Of a stretch of DNA of 64,000 nucleotides, positions 1 through 12,372 are shown piece by piece; the first letter of the stretch is position 1, and each line of letters begins with the position of its first letter. Both the position numbers and the translations under genes were made by a program. The notes beneath the pieces are model-generated. The model searched no databases. It was given only the letters and a program-made list of their open reading frames with translations, and was not told the DNA's origin. Location of the stretch: assembly GCA_951799445.1 (NCBI GenBank), contig OX637297.1:9300001-9364000 (forward strand). The letters are read 5' to 3'. This DNA is from Pseudisothecium myosuroides. Lineage: Eukaryota > Streptophyta > Bryopsida > Hypnales > Lembophyllaceae.

Positions 1-600
1 CAATTCAAAATTTTAACAAGTTGTAATTACTCCTAGGCTTTAGAGTCCTCAAAAATATTATATTTGTTTCCATTTGAAATTGATCAACACATGAGTTAAA
101 ATAAATCAAAAATGTAATGAGCCTTGTACTTTCATGGCCTCAAATTAAAAAATGGCATGGACTTTCTAACATGAATGCCTACAATTTTTTTAAACAAGTT
201 GTAATTACTCTTAGGCTTTAGAGTCCACAAATATATTCAATTTTTTGCATCTGACATTTATCTTCAATCCCTTCAAAGGAAATTGGTATTCATTTTTTAT
301 CATTCTTCTTAGTACATTTTAAAAATTGAGGCCTATATTGAAATTGCCCATGCATTTTTAATGTTTAATTACAACATTTTCAACTTGTACATATTTATTT
401 TCAATCTTCCTTGTACAAATTTATGTCTTCAAAGCTTTTCGTACTCATAAATACAACAACGGTTTTTTGGGGGATTCCTGTAGTAAATTGTAAAAAATGA
501 GGACCACATTTGATTTGCCCATGCATTTAAAATATTAATGACATTCTGAACTTGTGCAAATTTATTTGCATATTGATTTCAAAAAAGATAGTTTTAAATG
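1..600. repeat. Diverged ~170-bp tandem repeats
   Basis: Blocks recur about 170 bp apart. AGTTGTAATTACTC followed by a TAGGCTTTAGAGTCC segment occurs near 19 and again near 188. A second block with TTGCCCATGCATTT occurs near 345 and near 518. The unit resembles the clean 182-bp satellite at 20.5-22.0 kb: both share a catggacttt segment, an ATGCAT core and a ttagattcca-like segment. This is probably an old edge of the same satellite family. No gene is visible. Confidence 0.6.
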
Positions 601-3480
601 TATATTGGTTTCTTTGGCCGCTTGTACTTTAGTGCCAATTGAAACCTGATCGTCATGTAATTTCTATTGCACATTATGGGAGAGGAACAATACATTTCAA
701 CCAAATTTAGTTTAGTGATGGGATGTATAATTACTTCAAAGTTCCATGTGGTCAAGTCCGTAATTCTTGTGATTAAAAATTGTCAATGTCTAGCGACTTC
801 TAGCTAGGCTAGTCTTAATATTGTATAACAATTATTGCTAACGCACTAAGACTTAAATGTATATCCCAAAAGTAGAACTTCAATTGTAGTTTTTCAAAGG
901 TCTTCTTCAACTAAGCTTTACTGTTCTCTTCAAACTTTCATTAGGTCAAAATCATTTTAGAAGAATTATTTAATTTTTCTTAATTTATCAAGAATTAATT
1001 ATTTTTTGCAAATAATAACTGTGCATGTATTGTTGTAATAAAGCTCCTTAGAAACTGGGTGATGAACATGAGTCATCTTTGGTGGCATTTTAGATACAAG
1101 ATATACTATTTTATTTAACTGTAACTAGCATTTAGGTAAACGTAGCGTATATATTGACCATGTTTTCAAGTTTGAGTTTTTGTGAACCCACTTAATTTAA
1201 AAGGAAAAAAAATTCACCTAGCATGTGACTCAGTATATTCATATATATTGAGGACAAATTAATATGGAACATGACTATGGTGACCTTGAAGTTATTTAAA
1301 GAAAACAATAATTGTAAGTGTGATGATTTTTTTCCATTATTTTTCCATTATGATTATTTGAAGAACAACCGTAAGAGTATTGCAATAAGACATACTTTTA
1401 AATTGTACAAATGAATTATCATTTTGTAGACTAATATGACCAATAATTTTAATCTACAATCTAAACGGTTCAGGATATATTGTGGAAGATTTTTGCTTCT
1501 GAAGCTCTTTACAAATTAAATAATTAAGAAATTTATTTTATTTTATAAAAAATTTAAAGTTATTTCAAAAATTGAAGTTCCATGGGCATTGTTGATACAA
1601 AAGACGAGTTAGGATCAACAATTGTCCTACATGGACGGACACACCGACAGTTTAGGCGGACATATTGGGCGGTGTGGGTAGACCAAACAATTAGTGTCAA
1701 TACTTCAAAGTAATCACACTAGAGGGATAAAGATCACTGAACGTCTTAAGTGGGCCGACAAATCCGATGGTCCACCTAATAAGACAAACAATATGGTTAT
1801 GGTTGCTCATGAATCTTTGAAATTCTAAATAATTCTATCTTGCAAGTTGTGCTATGGAAACATCAAACTGCATGTCTTACTACAAGAAAACTTATTTTGT
1901 ATTTTATTATTGGCTTCACTGTCACTTGAAAGACAAAGTATTTCATTATGTTGAGACAACCTAGGAATAATTCTATATGTGAATATTGTCATAGACACTT
2001 GCAAAACATATCAACTTCAATCATTTCCTTCCAAGAGCATCAAAACCTTCCTACAAGATTTTACAACACCTTAAATCTGATATCAAGGTTAGTAGTTACA
2101 AACTGTAAACAACAATAACACAAAAATAGATAATCTTCAAATTTGACATAGCAATTTGGTTAATAAAAATCGTACGGCCAAAGTCGTGACTTACAATGAA
2201 GCTAAAGACAAAGAAGGTTCAAGGCATCACCATTGTCATTGTCAAAAATGCGAGCTGCAAAAAAAAGTTGTTAACATGAGCATGAGCACATTCAAGTTTA
2301 CTTTGTCGGAAAAGACATACTTACAAGACGTTGTGGTTGACGAGGTTGTGGTTTCAACTTTTTCACGGACAATCCTTTGCAATATTATATATTCTGCAAG
2401 GAAGAGAATTAGGTGACGTAATCAAAAGTCTTAGAAGCGTTGACTTTACACTTCAAGCAAATTACCTATATATTGCTCGTGTTAGGTTCAAGTTGTTTAT
2501 CGAGTCATAGGTTTTTTGATTTATACCGTTGTCATTTGCATCTAGAGAAGTAACCGGAAGATGATTTTTTCAAGCCTCACGGATTCAACCGTTTTACAAC
2601 TTACTTGCCAGCTTTTTCACATATCTAAAACCTACTAACTAGAAAAGTATCTTTTCACGATGCTTGATAAAGATAGAGTTCAATAGCAATTACAAAGGTT
2701 GTGGGTGCAAGTTCCCACCTTGAAAACGAAGTATTTTGCAAGTGGGTAAATTAACGTTAGGTACAAAATTGTCACAAGTTCATGCGTTTTGAACGTTGTG
2801 TGCTGAACTGCGAATTCAAATCCGCAAAGTGGTTCGCGGTTGAAGGATTTAATCAATCAATAACAAGCAAACTCTATAGTGCTTTGGATAATCTTTTCTA
2901 TTAAAGCATCAATTTTTTCTAGCAGCAAATAATACCCTCTTGGTTTGTCTCAAAGTATAGAGATAACTTTGAAAAATATGCAATTAGAAATAATGTGGTG
3001 ATTGCAACTTTTAGGCTTTTTACCAATTTTTGTTTTTAATAAAAAAAGTTGTATTCATTTCTTTTTAATGTCCACTTAACATAGTGAAATTCAAATGATT
3101 GTCAATTCAAATAATTTAGAATACTTGAGAGCAATTCAAAGTTCAAAATGTAAAGTAACTTTCATTGGTTATAGACTTAGATGCGTTTCATTCTGTGCAA
3201 TTAATGATGAATTAAACTATAGATGATAGAAAAACATTGAGAGTCAGCAGAGAGAAAGAAGAGGATGGCAGTTGAGAGCCTTAAGAGTGGCGTCCCCAAT
3301 GTAATGGAAAATTTTACGTAGCAACATGATCCAAACTTGCAAGCAAAACTTAAAATTTAGGATGAAGGCGGGGAGTTCTCCAAGCATGAGAAAAAATTAG
3401 ACGATAAAAGCAAATTGAAGATGTGGAATAGCTTAGTGATGTGAGTTTGTGCGGAGCTTCAGAGTCTGCAATAAACCAAA
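601..3480. other. AT-rich DNA without recognisable gene
   Basis: This stretch is strongly AT-rich. Short open frames exist, such as 86 codons at 2156-2416 that begin with TTG, but none resembles a known family. ACTACAAGAAAA at about 1880 looks like a CACTA transposon end lacking its first C. Nothing else is supported. Confidence 0.5.
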
Positions 3481-3880
3481 ACTAAAATGAGCTCAAATTA
3501 AAATTTATTGTGCATTTCGAATTTTGTAGACATTTACAACTTCTACATTTTTTTGTGAGCCTTTCACTTACAAAGTGCATGTTTTTTGAAATACAAATTA
3601 AAAACTGTAGAAGTTCACCCTTAAAAATCATAAAATTCATAAAAAGTAGAAGTTAAAAATGTTGTAACATTTCAAATTCATGAGCTCAGAGAAATTAAAT
3701 CTAACTTTTTAAAGTGTACTATGAATTTTTGAGACTTCATCTCCCTATGAATTAAACAAAACTAGGAATTCACTGTACCCTATACTTTAATGGCCACAAA
3801 TATGAAATATTATGCATTTTTGTATGTGCATGCTTTAATTTCTTTTTGAGGAAGTTAGAAATTTTCTTTGGATTTTTATT
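3481..3880. repeat. Satellite-related repeat, paralogous to 39.4 kb
   Basis: About 110 bp ending at 3880 (ctatactttaatggcc through ttggattttt) match 39415-39510 closely. An upstream part, tttacaacttctacattttt, matches the reverse complement of the 176-bp satellite at 40-41 kb. The homology to 39.4 kb stops exactly where the CACTA end at 3881 begins, so the element interrupted this repeat. Confidence 0.6.
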
Positions 3881-4300
3881 CACTACAAGAAAATGAGTGT
3901 TTTATGACTGCAAAATATGACCGGGGATGACTGGCGACTACATGCAGTCATATTATTGGAGGCCAAGACCTTGGAAAAAATAATGACTGCAAATATGACT
4001 GCTAGTCATATTTTGCCATTGTACTTCACAAGCATATAGTGTACGCCCATTGGGAATGCCAAAGTACTTCGTAGAAAACGACAGGGAACATGTTTGGGGA
4101 ACGGCGAGTCATATTTGTCAGTCATATTTTTGGTTGAGTCATATTTTGTAGTCATATCTCCATGGTAGTGACATTTTTTTGAAGGGGGTAGCCAAAGGGA
4201 AATTTGGGCGGGCAGTTGTATTTTTGCCTCAGTCATATTTTGTAGTCATATTTTATTGTTAGTTGTATTTTGTAGGCATATACTTTTGGTAGTATTTTTT
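3881..4300. mobile_element. CACTA-type transposon end with subterminal repeats
   Basis: The segment starts with CACTACAAGAAAATGAG, the classical CACTA terminal sequence, preceded by ATT, a possible 3-bp target duplication. It is followed by many copies of AGTCATATTTTG and its reverse (ATGACTGC, CAAATATGAC), typical of the subterminal repeats bound by the element's accessory protein. No matching far end is clear. A region of similar ATGACTC repeats at 11.9-12.26 kb may be the other end of the same or a related non-autonomous copy. Confidence 0.65.
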
Positions 4301-7300
4301 TTTCTTTTTAGGCGGCACAAGCAAAAGGTGAGCAATCTAAGAAGGCACTCTTGTAATCCTTTGGGTGTAACTATGAGTTGATTAAATACGTGTTAATTTT
4401 TTGGATGTTGTATCGATTACACAATTGGCGTCAAATATCTTCGGGTGGCACATGTTTTTTCTATAATTAATTAATCAATTTTTTTGTAAGATTTACAAGG
4501 GAAGTAGTGAAAAATGAAGCAGATAACAATAGGAGACAATTGATGGGTCATTCTCAACCGTTGTATTGGAAAGGACGGGGGGATAGGTCTCAAAATGCAT
4601 ACATGTTAAAGATGTTTTTGTTTTTTGTTTTTTTATTTTTTTTGAAATTGACATATACATTTGGTGAAAAAGGCTTTCTTCAAATGTAGTGGTTTAAATA
4701 TACAAATTCTTGAATTTTTTAATTCACATAGAAGATTCACTATTTAACAAACACAAGACATGATCACCTGTTGAATTTGTGCATAAGTAGATTTAATGGT
4801 TGGTGTGTCGTGCAAGTACGATATTGAATAGAATTTGTCATTGCTGAATAGAATATTGAATAGAATATGATATGATATTGAATAGAATTTTTTATTGTTG
4901 ACAACTTTGAATAATTTCTACATCTAATTTTGATGAAATTGTTGAAGTCTTTGAGTAGAACATTCCATTATCATTTCAAAAAGGACTCCAAAAGGAACCT
5001 TTTCACCATTGCCATTGACTCTTATGAGTTCATTTATACCCTTATAGGCTAGAAGAAAATGTTGGATGAAATCTTGAAGAATAAATTAGAGACAAAACTT
5101 CATCCATCTATATTTTTTGCTAAAAATATTCCATTATAAAGATTTTTACTATTTTAGAAGAGGCTGCATGTAGCTTAGAGTTTCGGCCTCAATCAACCAA
5201 AAATCTAGGGAAATCACTCTTTATAAATTAAGGTATACATCTCGGTTAAGAGGGTATTTGATGTGGAGCTATTTACCTTAATTATTGCATTTAAGATGAT
5301 CATATTTTTATATAAAAATTTATGAGAGGCATATTTTTAATACCTTATGGTTTTTATAAATTCATTCCTATGGTTTTTTAAGTGGGACTATCTTACAAAT
5401 AAAATTTAAGTGCCCAATTTTTTCCCGCCTCCATCCTTCTTCACAAATTTTTCCTTCCCTCTATTACATATGTATACAGTGTATACACCATGAAACTAAC
5501 AACGATCGATTAAATTCAAGTGCTATTGACCAAGTGGCAGTTTTTAACCTCTAAAGGCCAATTGTCCATTGAACAAACAATTGAAAATTTGGATAGATTC
5601 CTATCTTCTGAAAAGAGACAAGCAACTGCGCCTTGGATCCCCCCCTCAAGTGAAATATCTGCAACCATGCAATTAGTTTAAAAAAGAAAAGACCACCCTT
5701 TGCTATCATGCGATGCAAATAAAAAAAATTGTCTATAAAGTAAAAAGTAGGAAGATTACTCTTCGCCCCAGAAATCCCCCCTCTGATAAATCAATAACCG
5801 TGAGATTTGAAAAGAAAACAATAACCCCCTTCCTTTAAAAAATCAATGGCCGTGCGATTCAAAAAAAAAACAATCCCGAAAACAATGCCCTTGGTGCCGT
5901 GCGATTGGACTTGAAGAAAAAACTATTAGTACAAATGGAATAACAGACATGCGCACATGTATATCCTTGCGCCTCATAGTGAATTGATGCAATTGCTTGA
6001 GTATCTCGGAGAATTTGGAAAGGTTCCATGTGAATATATAGGATGATGTGTATAGATAAGAAATTTTTGTGCTTGTGATTTGAGGAGATTGTGCAATAAG
6101 GTCACTAAGGAGATTTTTTGAATTTCATAAGTCTTAATAAAGTTCAGAAGCAACCAAAACAAAGAAATTTTCAAGAAACTTACGATTGGGGTCTCCAGTG
6201 ATATAATCTTGCAATCCTGCGGCCTAATCAGTGTATTCAATTCCATCATGTTGCTATCTGCTACTCCAAAATTTGATAATGATGGGCAGGAAAGGATTGT
6301 GACATTGATAGTAGCATTGTCATTGAAGATTGAAGGCATTGCAGATGGATACATCCAGGAGCACAAGCAAGTGCTTCCCATGAACGAGATTCATTGGCTT
6401 AATTTTTCCTTTCGAGGTTTCATCTTTCTTCTTCAATCTTTTTCAATTTGGATTTCTGTCAGTTCCAAGTTGCTACAACAAGGCTAAAACTTCCTTTTAT
6501 TGTGAATATTTTATTAAAAAAATTATACAACAATTAAATATAAAAAAATTGGATTGAAGCATGAATGACTTAGAGACATGGATGCATTATTTCTTTTGAT
6601 TCTTTATCTTTTAAGAGAATTTTGTTTAGCTATTTGTGCTTGTGATAAAAAATTAGGCACAGCTAGCTAGAGTTTGATTGTGACTTTGTGGAATTTTGGT
6701 TTCTAAATGTTGGGCCGACGGAGTCCACTGAACATAATTGTGGCAAATGTACTCTCCTTATTGTAATGAACTTGAACAAAGCAATGAAATTCAATTCCAA
6801 AATATTCAAGTTTTATATAAGGATTTGCCTCAACAACCAATAGACACATATGGATATTAACTACGATTTACTTTTTTAGTCAATTTTGAATTTGTTGCTT
6901 TATTAAAAGCTTTCCTTTTTTTTGAAGATGGGATTTGGCCTTCAGTTTGCAGAGAGGTTTTATGAATGACAATTCTGCGGACTTCTCCACAACCGGACTC
7001 AAGAAGACTTCAAAAGATTGGAGAGCACTAAATGCGATGAAGATTTGAGCATTAAATTTGAGTTGAGGTTCTTTCATTTGCAAGGAGCTGTCATTCTCGT
7101 TTAGGCTACAAGTTGCAATAGATTGCTCAATAGTCTTTTAATGTAATAATGACCATTGAAACACTTCTTGTGTTTTGTGTTATACGTGAGATGCAATATA
7201 AGGAAATGAAAATCATTTCCGAACAATTATGAATTTATGATGTGCCACATGTACAAAAATCATTCTTTGACTACCCTACTATTGCATTTGTGCATGGTTT

Positions 7301-8473
7301 TACACTATCACTATCACCTCAAAAGAGGTAGTAACTGCCTATACACACATTATCCTATAAAGTTAATTTTGGTCAGATGTTCACAAAATTTTGATACAAG
7401 ATGTAAAATTGTAACCCCATAGTAAGAATCTAATTTTATCTTGCCCTAAACTTTTTTGTCAACTTGGTGAATTTGGACATCTTTGGAGCATCTTTTGCAG
7501 AAACTCTCATCAACTATTGATCTTTGGCATTTATATAACTAATAAAATATGACATACAATTTTCAAAAAATAAATTTAGTTCTCACATCACATTCTAGGA
7601 AGAGTCAAATTTTGTTAGCTATGTTGGGGTGGTTTTGAGGAAAAAAAAGTTCTTCTAATCTCAAGCCCTATTATCTTGCAATATGTACAGACAAAGTTTT
7701 TGAAATTTTTCTCATATATTCCAAATGTTTATCTCTAATTTTTTACCATTTTTATTTTAAATTAAAAAATTCCCTCATTGCACAAGAAATCCTCAAAAAA
7801 ATGATTTGTATATTGCCAATGTACTTAACTTCCTTCCATTGTAGGTTGATTTAGAGTAAGCTAGGCTCCATGTTTGCTTTTGAATTTTTTTTTGAGTAAA
7901 CCTAACATCATATACTTATAAGTAGTCAAAATCTTCATTTTTGTATAGACTAAAAATTTCACTCCAAGAAGGCTCCAAGTCCCTTGACCCTAGTTTGTAG
8001 AATGAAAAAAAAAATTTACTTCAAACTTTATGATCTTTCAATCCACATGGTCAAATGGGATGAATTTTTTTCAATTCATTGCCTTAATTATTTATTACAA
8101 TTTTTGATGGTTGTAATTAAAAACAAAAATTACTTTTTTATTTTGGAAAATGCATAAAAAATTGGCAGTTTTGGATTTTTTCCTCTTGTAAATACCCTTT
8201 AGCCTTCAGGGGGTAATAACATTGACCACTTTAGAATCCCTAGTACTGAAATTACCCTATGAATATTTCATTCAATATGAGTGTGATTAACACATACAAC
8301 TTCAAATTTTAGAGTGAATTGGCTATAAATTTTATGCTTGTGTTGTATAATTTTCAGTTCGTTGAACCCACTAAGGTAAACCTCCCTATTTATGCAATGT
8401 GACAAGTTTTGCCACTTTTGATTAATGTCTTACATTTCAACTTAATTTTTTTGATATATCAATATACAAGTTC
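4301..8473. other. AT-rich DNA, no supported gene
   Basis: At 5630-5920 there are several short copies of a tcaatggccgtgcgatt-like segment with poly-purine tracts. The longest frames are a 92-codon plus-strand frame at 6209-6487, starting at TTG, and an overlapping minus-strand frame at 5974-6381. Neither has splice or family evidence. The rest is repeat-like AT-rich sequence. Confidence 0.4.
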
Positions 8474-9457
8474 TACTACCGTAACCATAGGGCAGGGTCG
8501 GCACATTGATGCCGAATATTAAATTAAAGTTCCCAAAGTAGATTCGGCACTTTAAAATTTAATTTTTATAAATTCAACGTCACATTCCAATCAATTTTTA
8601 ATATTCGGCACATTCCATCAAAAGTCTCCCAATTTGATGAGGTAATTGTAGAGAAGACAAACTGTTTTATACAATTGGGGTGGTAGGAGGTACAACAAAC
8701 AATGTGGGATATGTGAATTAGGATTACTAGGAGCTCAACCATTCATAGTTACGTCAAAAGCAGAAATTGTATTCAAAGTAGAATTTCAGACCTCATTTTG
8801 GCATAGTAGAATTACTTTTTTCAAAAAACTTTGAACTGAGTTAATGTAGGAAATCAAGCTAACTTTCAACTCCAAAAATCCGTTTTACATTTCAAGCCTC
8901 CAATCAAAAGTTATGGTCAAATTTCAAAGAGGGTTTGGAAGGGACATTTTCTTCAAACATCCCCTTTGAAATTTATTCATAACTTTTGATTGGAGGCTTG
9001 AAATCTAAAACGGATTTTTGGAGATGAAATTTAGCTTGATTTCCTACATTAATTCAGTTCAAAGTTTTTTGAAAAAAGTTATTCTACTATGCTAAAATAA
9101 GCTCTGAAATTCTACTTTGAACACAATTCCTGTGTTTTGACAATGAATGGTGAAGTTTTCATCTTCAAATTATCCCATACTCTTTGAGGGTTCATGATGG
9201 ACAATGGATTTTATTATAAAAACGACCTCTTCACCCTTCATCTTCATAATATGTTATTGAAAAGAATCTTTCATTTTGCCATCAATTTTTTTTGATGGTT
9301 GATGGTCTCTAGATTTTTGGACATTTTCTTTTTTTACAAGAACTTGGTCATTTAATTTTTGTTGAATTCGGCAATTTTGCATTTTCATTTTCATTTTTTT
9401 CCGGCATTCATAAAAATAATTAATTTCCGCCGATCCTGCCCTAAGGCTACGGTAGTA
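8474..9457. mobile_element. Foldback MITE, ~980 bp, TA target duplication
   Basis: The terminal inverted repeats start CTACCGTARCCWTAGGGCAG at 8476 and in reverse complement at 9455, about 27 bp in all, and are flanked by TA on both sides (8474-8475 and 9456-9457). Inside is a second, much larger inverted repeat, about 8770-8935 against 8958-9135, with arms near 165 bp and a loop of about 25 bp. The TA duplication fits Tc1/mariner-type mobilisation, but no transposase is encoded. The transcript would make a long double-stranded hairpin. Confidence 0.7.
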
Positions 9458-10487
9458 CCATGGTACAATTTTAGTCAAACCCCTTCATTGTTGATTTTCT
9501 TGACTATGTCCACTCATCATCCACATGAAATTATTTGTCTACGCCTATACTCATCGTAATGTGAAAAATTTGCATGGCCTCTATTTGTTAAGGCTAACTT
9601 GTTAATAAAAATTCCTGCTACATGATGTTTTTACATAGCCTAATTTATATATAATAGCATATCTAGCATTTCATAGACCCTATAGTAGCCCTATATATTA
9701 CATAAAAATTTTCCGCTTTGAGTTAAATGAACCCTATTTTTTAACTCATGTAGTTTTTTCAAAATCGATAGTGATCTTCCCAGGGCCAAAACCATCCAAA
9801 ACCTCTAACTTTAGCAATTTGTATCAATTTTAGTTAAGATGTGAACCACTTATACTTTATTATTAGAAAATACTTGTTCATTGCTTAGAATGCCAATTGA
9901 ACAATACTTAAATATCCAACTTAAGATTTGGAGCCCAACAACAAAGAACATGGATGTGCATGTTTTATCTCAAGGATATAGAAAAAACACTCACATATGT
10001 CATGTATTGAAGTTTGTTTCTTTCTTAGAAAGGCTCTCAACAATGTCATACAAGCCACATTAATGGAGGGTCTCTATAGGCCCTACAGAAGTCACAAAAT
10101 TTTTCATATGAAGATTGAAGCTTACTGTAAGCACGCGTGCTTATAATGCAATCAAAAGATGAACAAATGGTTGTTTGGATGTTCTTACAAGGATATAGAT
10201 TATAAAAGCATAAAACAATTATTTGCTTCAAAGATGCTTTTAAATAGTACCTCTATCAAATATTTTCACTATTGCACACTCTTTGTACATGGATGCAGAT
10301 ATTGTGACAGACGCATGGCATCTATATATATATCTTTTTTTTGCCATAATTGTAGAGTGCTTAAGACTTTGCAACTCCCCTTCATGCATTTTGTAGAGTT
10401 ATAGTATCAATATATTCACTGGATCAAATTTGATTGTTAAAATATCTTACTTGCTTAATATAGTCATATCTGGTCAATTGCATGATT
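9458..10487. other. AT-rich DNA, no supported gene
   Basis: Only short frames of 60-81 codons, overlapping on opposite strands, are present. I see no splice-supported exon, RNA gene or clear repeat here. Confidence 0.4.
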
Positions 10488-10680
10488 GAAGCAAATTCCT
10501 TGACTAGAGCCAATCATGTACATGACTAAAACAAGCCACATGACTAAAGCAAGTCATGTGCATGACTGGAACAAGTCACATGACTAGAGCTAGTCATGTG
10601 CATCATTGGAACAAGTCATATGACTAGGGTTTTAAAACCCTAGCTGCCACTAATTCAGGGTTTTGAAACCCTAGCCGCCA
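10488..10680. repeat. Short AGTCATG/CATGACT repeats ending in AAACCCTAGC boxes
   Basis: At 10490-10630 the segment ACATGACTARAGCAAGTCAT recurs about every 35-40 bp and is partly self-complementary. It is followed by two copies of aaaccctagc(t/c)gcca at about 10636 and 10667. AAACCCTA is the plant telo-box sequence. A further gaaaccctagccgccca copy lies at about 25158 inside element 1. Confidence 0.5.
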
Positions 10681-10700
10681 TTTGGCTATTTTTGCTTCTT

Positions 10701-11290
10701 TTAACTCTTGTTTGTTGTTGTTTCATAGTTCTTGTTTATTGTTGTTTCTTAGTTCTTGTTTGTTGTTGTTTCTTAGTTCTTGTTTGTTGTTGCCTCTTAG
10801 TTCTTGTTTGTTGTTGTTTCTTAGTTCTTATTTCTTGTTGCCTCTTAGGTTTTGCTTCTTGTTACCTTTTAGCTCTTGTTTCTTGTTGCTTCTTAGATTT
10901 TGCTTCTTAGATTTTGCTTCTTATTAATACCTTTTAGATCTTGTTTAATTTTGCTTCTTAATTCTTGCATCTTGTTGCTTACTAGCTTTTGCCTCTTATT
11001 GCTTCTAAGTTCTTGCTTTTTGCTTTTAGTGTCCTCTTGTTACCTCTTAGTTTTTGTTTTCTTGTTTCTTCTTGTTGCTTCTTTGTTGTTTGCTTTTAAT
11101 TTCTTGTTGTTGCATATTAATTCATGCTTCTCAATGCTTCTCAATGCTTCTTATTGCATCTTAGTTCTTGCTTCTTCTTGTTATTTGTTGCAATTTCTTG
11201 CATCTTAACTTGTGCTTCCTGTTGCTTCTTGTTGCATCTTCATTCTTGCTTTTTGTTGCATATTACCTCTTAGCACTTGCCGCCTATTGT
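10701..11290. repeat. 24-bp pyrimidine-rich minisatellite
   Basis: The tandem unit is close to TTCTTGTTTGTTGTTGTTTC plus TTAG. It is almost perfect over the first five units and then drifts (ttgcttcttgttaccttttag). Because 24 is a multiple of three, it leaves long open frames of Leu/Cys/Ser repeats in two frames. These are low-complexity artefacts, not a gene. Confidence 0.8.
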
Positions 11291-11889
11291 TTCCTGTTCT
11301 CTCTATAACCATTGTTATTCTTTCTTCCTATTTATTTGCGATTTCTAGAGATATAGTGGTTATGGCTCTTTCTTATCTTAAACTTGTACTTCATATTTTG
11401 TGTTGCCTTAAAACTTTGAAGGTTGAACTATATTGTTCATTCACTACAAATTAACCTCTTTGATTGGACATGTAGGCACCAAGCTGGAATGAAGTTATTG
11501 AAGGCTACTTGCAACTCCAAAGAGACAACATCTTCACATTTTTGTAAGGAATATAGGTCCTATAAGTGTGTGAAAAGATACATTTATAGAGTGTCATTGT
11601 GATATGTTTTGTGTTAGTGACAAATAAATGTCATTGAGAAAAGTCACATTGTTTCTTGTAGTTTATTTCTCTAATATAATTGCCTCTTGTGCATCTCAAA
11701 AATCATAATTACTCATTTTTAATTGGATGGAGTCTCTTATTTAGCTACTAACCCATATTGATGCATAATTGCAATGCATCATGTTCATTTAATTAGAATG
11801 TATGAAAAATGTGACTATGATTTATGATTGAAGCTATTATAAACCTCACGTATTCTAATTACAAACCACGCACACAAATCTAAGAAATG
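11291..11889. other. No supported gene
   Basis: AT-rich sequence. CACTACAAA occurs at 11442, and TTTCTTGTAG, a CACTA-like end in reverse without its final G, ends near 11661. The terminal bases do not fit well enough to call an element. Confidence 0.35.
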
Positions 11890-12261
11890 TGACTCTCTTT
11901 TATTTTAAATATATCATTTGCTTGAGTCATATTTCACAAAAAATCTTGGCCCAAATATGACTAGCTATAGTCACATAATGCTCAAAGTCATGCCAAAAAG
12001 TAACTCTACATTTGAAATTATGACTACATTTAATCATAATATTACTAGTAACATTCTATGTGAACTACTACATTAGCCAAAAATATGACTCATAGGAGTC
12101 ATAAATCAAATAAATAAAAAATATGAATAGTGAATATTACTCATGAGAGTCATTTTCTACATCAACAAAAAATATGACTTAGAAGAGTCATTTCCCACCT
12201 CAACAAAAATATGACTCACAAGAGTCACTTCTTATATCAACAAAAAATATGACTCACAAAA
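11890..12261. repeat. ATGACTC/GAGTCAT subterminal-like repeat cluster
   Basis: A unit of roughly 45 bp (atcaacaaaaaatatgactc, a short spacer, then gagtcattt) repeats four to five times after about 12060, with looser copies upstream. The ATGACTC/GAGTCAT pairs are inverted within each unit. The style matches the subterminal region of the CACTA end at 3881, so this may be the opposite end of such an element, cut off by the LTR fragment that begins at 12262. Confidence 0.5.
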
Positions 12262-12372
12262 GTTTTGGTTTTACACTCTCTTTGGGCTTTTTGTATATAA
12301 AACTATACTTGAACTCGTGAAAATAAATAAAAAGAAAACTGTGAGTCCCAAGTGACAAATTGGGGGCTCACA
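12262..12372 (-). mobile_element. Inverted 5' fragment of the long LTR
   Basis: Read on the minus strand from 12372, this starts TGTGAGCCCCCAATTTGTCA and follows the first ~110 bp of the LTR at 47930 almost base for base (cacgagtt, aagtatagttttatataca, gtgtaaaa). Homology then stops. It is a 5'-end piece of the same LTR family. Confidence 0.75.

Noticed and set aside
2156..2416. 86-codon frame with HHHCHCQKC
   Set aside because: It starts at TTG in AT-rich DNA and has no domain or splice support.
6209..6487. 92-codon frame with a faintly exon-like sequence (IHWLNFSF)
   Set aside because: A loose resemblance to a plant EXO70 segment was considered, but it rests on very few residues. The frame starts at TTG and no neighbouring exon supports it.
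10682..11454. Cys/Leu/Ser-rich open frames of about 80-100 codons
   Set aside because: They are translations of a 24-bp minisatellite open in several frames.
11442..11663. Small CACTA element between CACTACAAA and CTTGTAGT
   Set aside because: The terminal bases do not pair properly and no target duplication was found.
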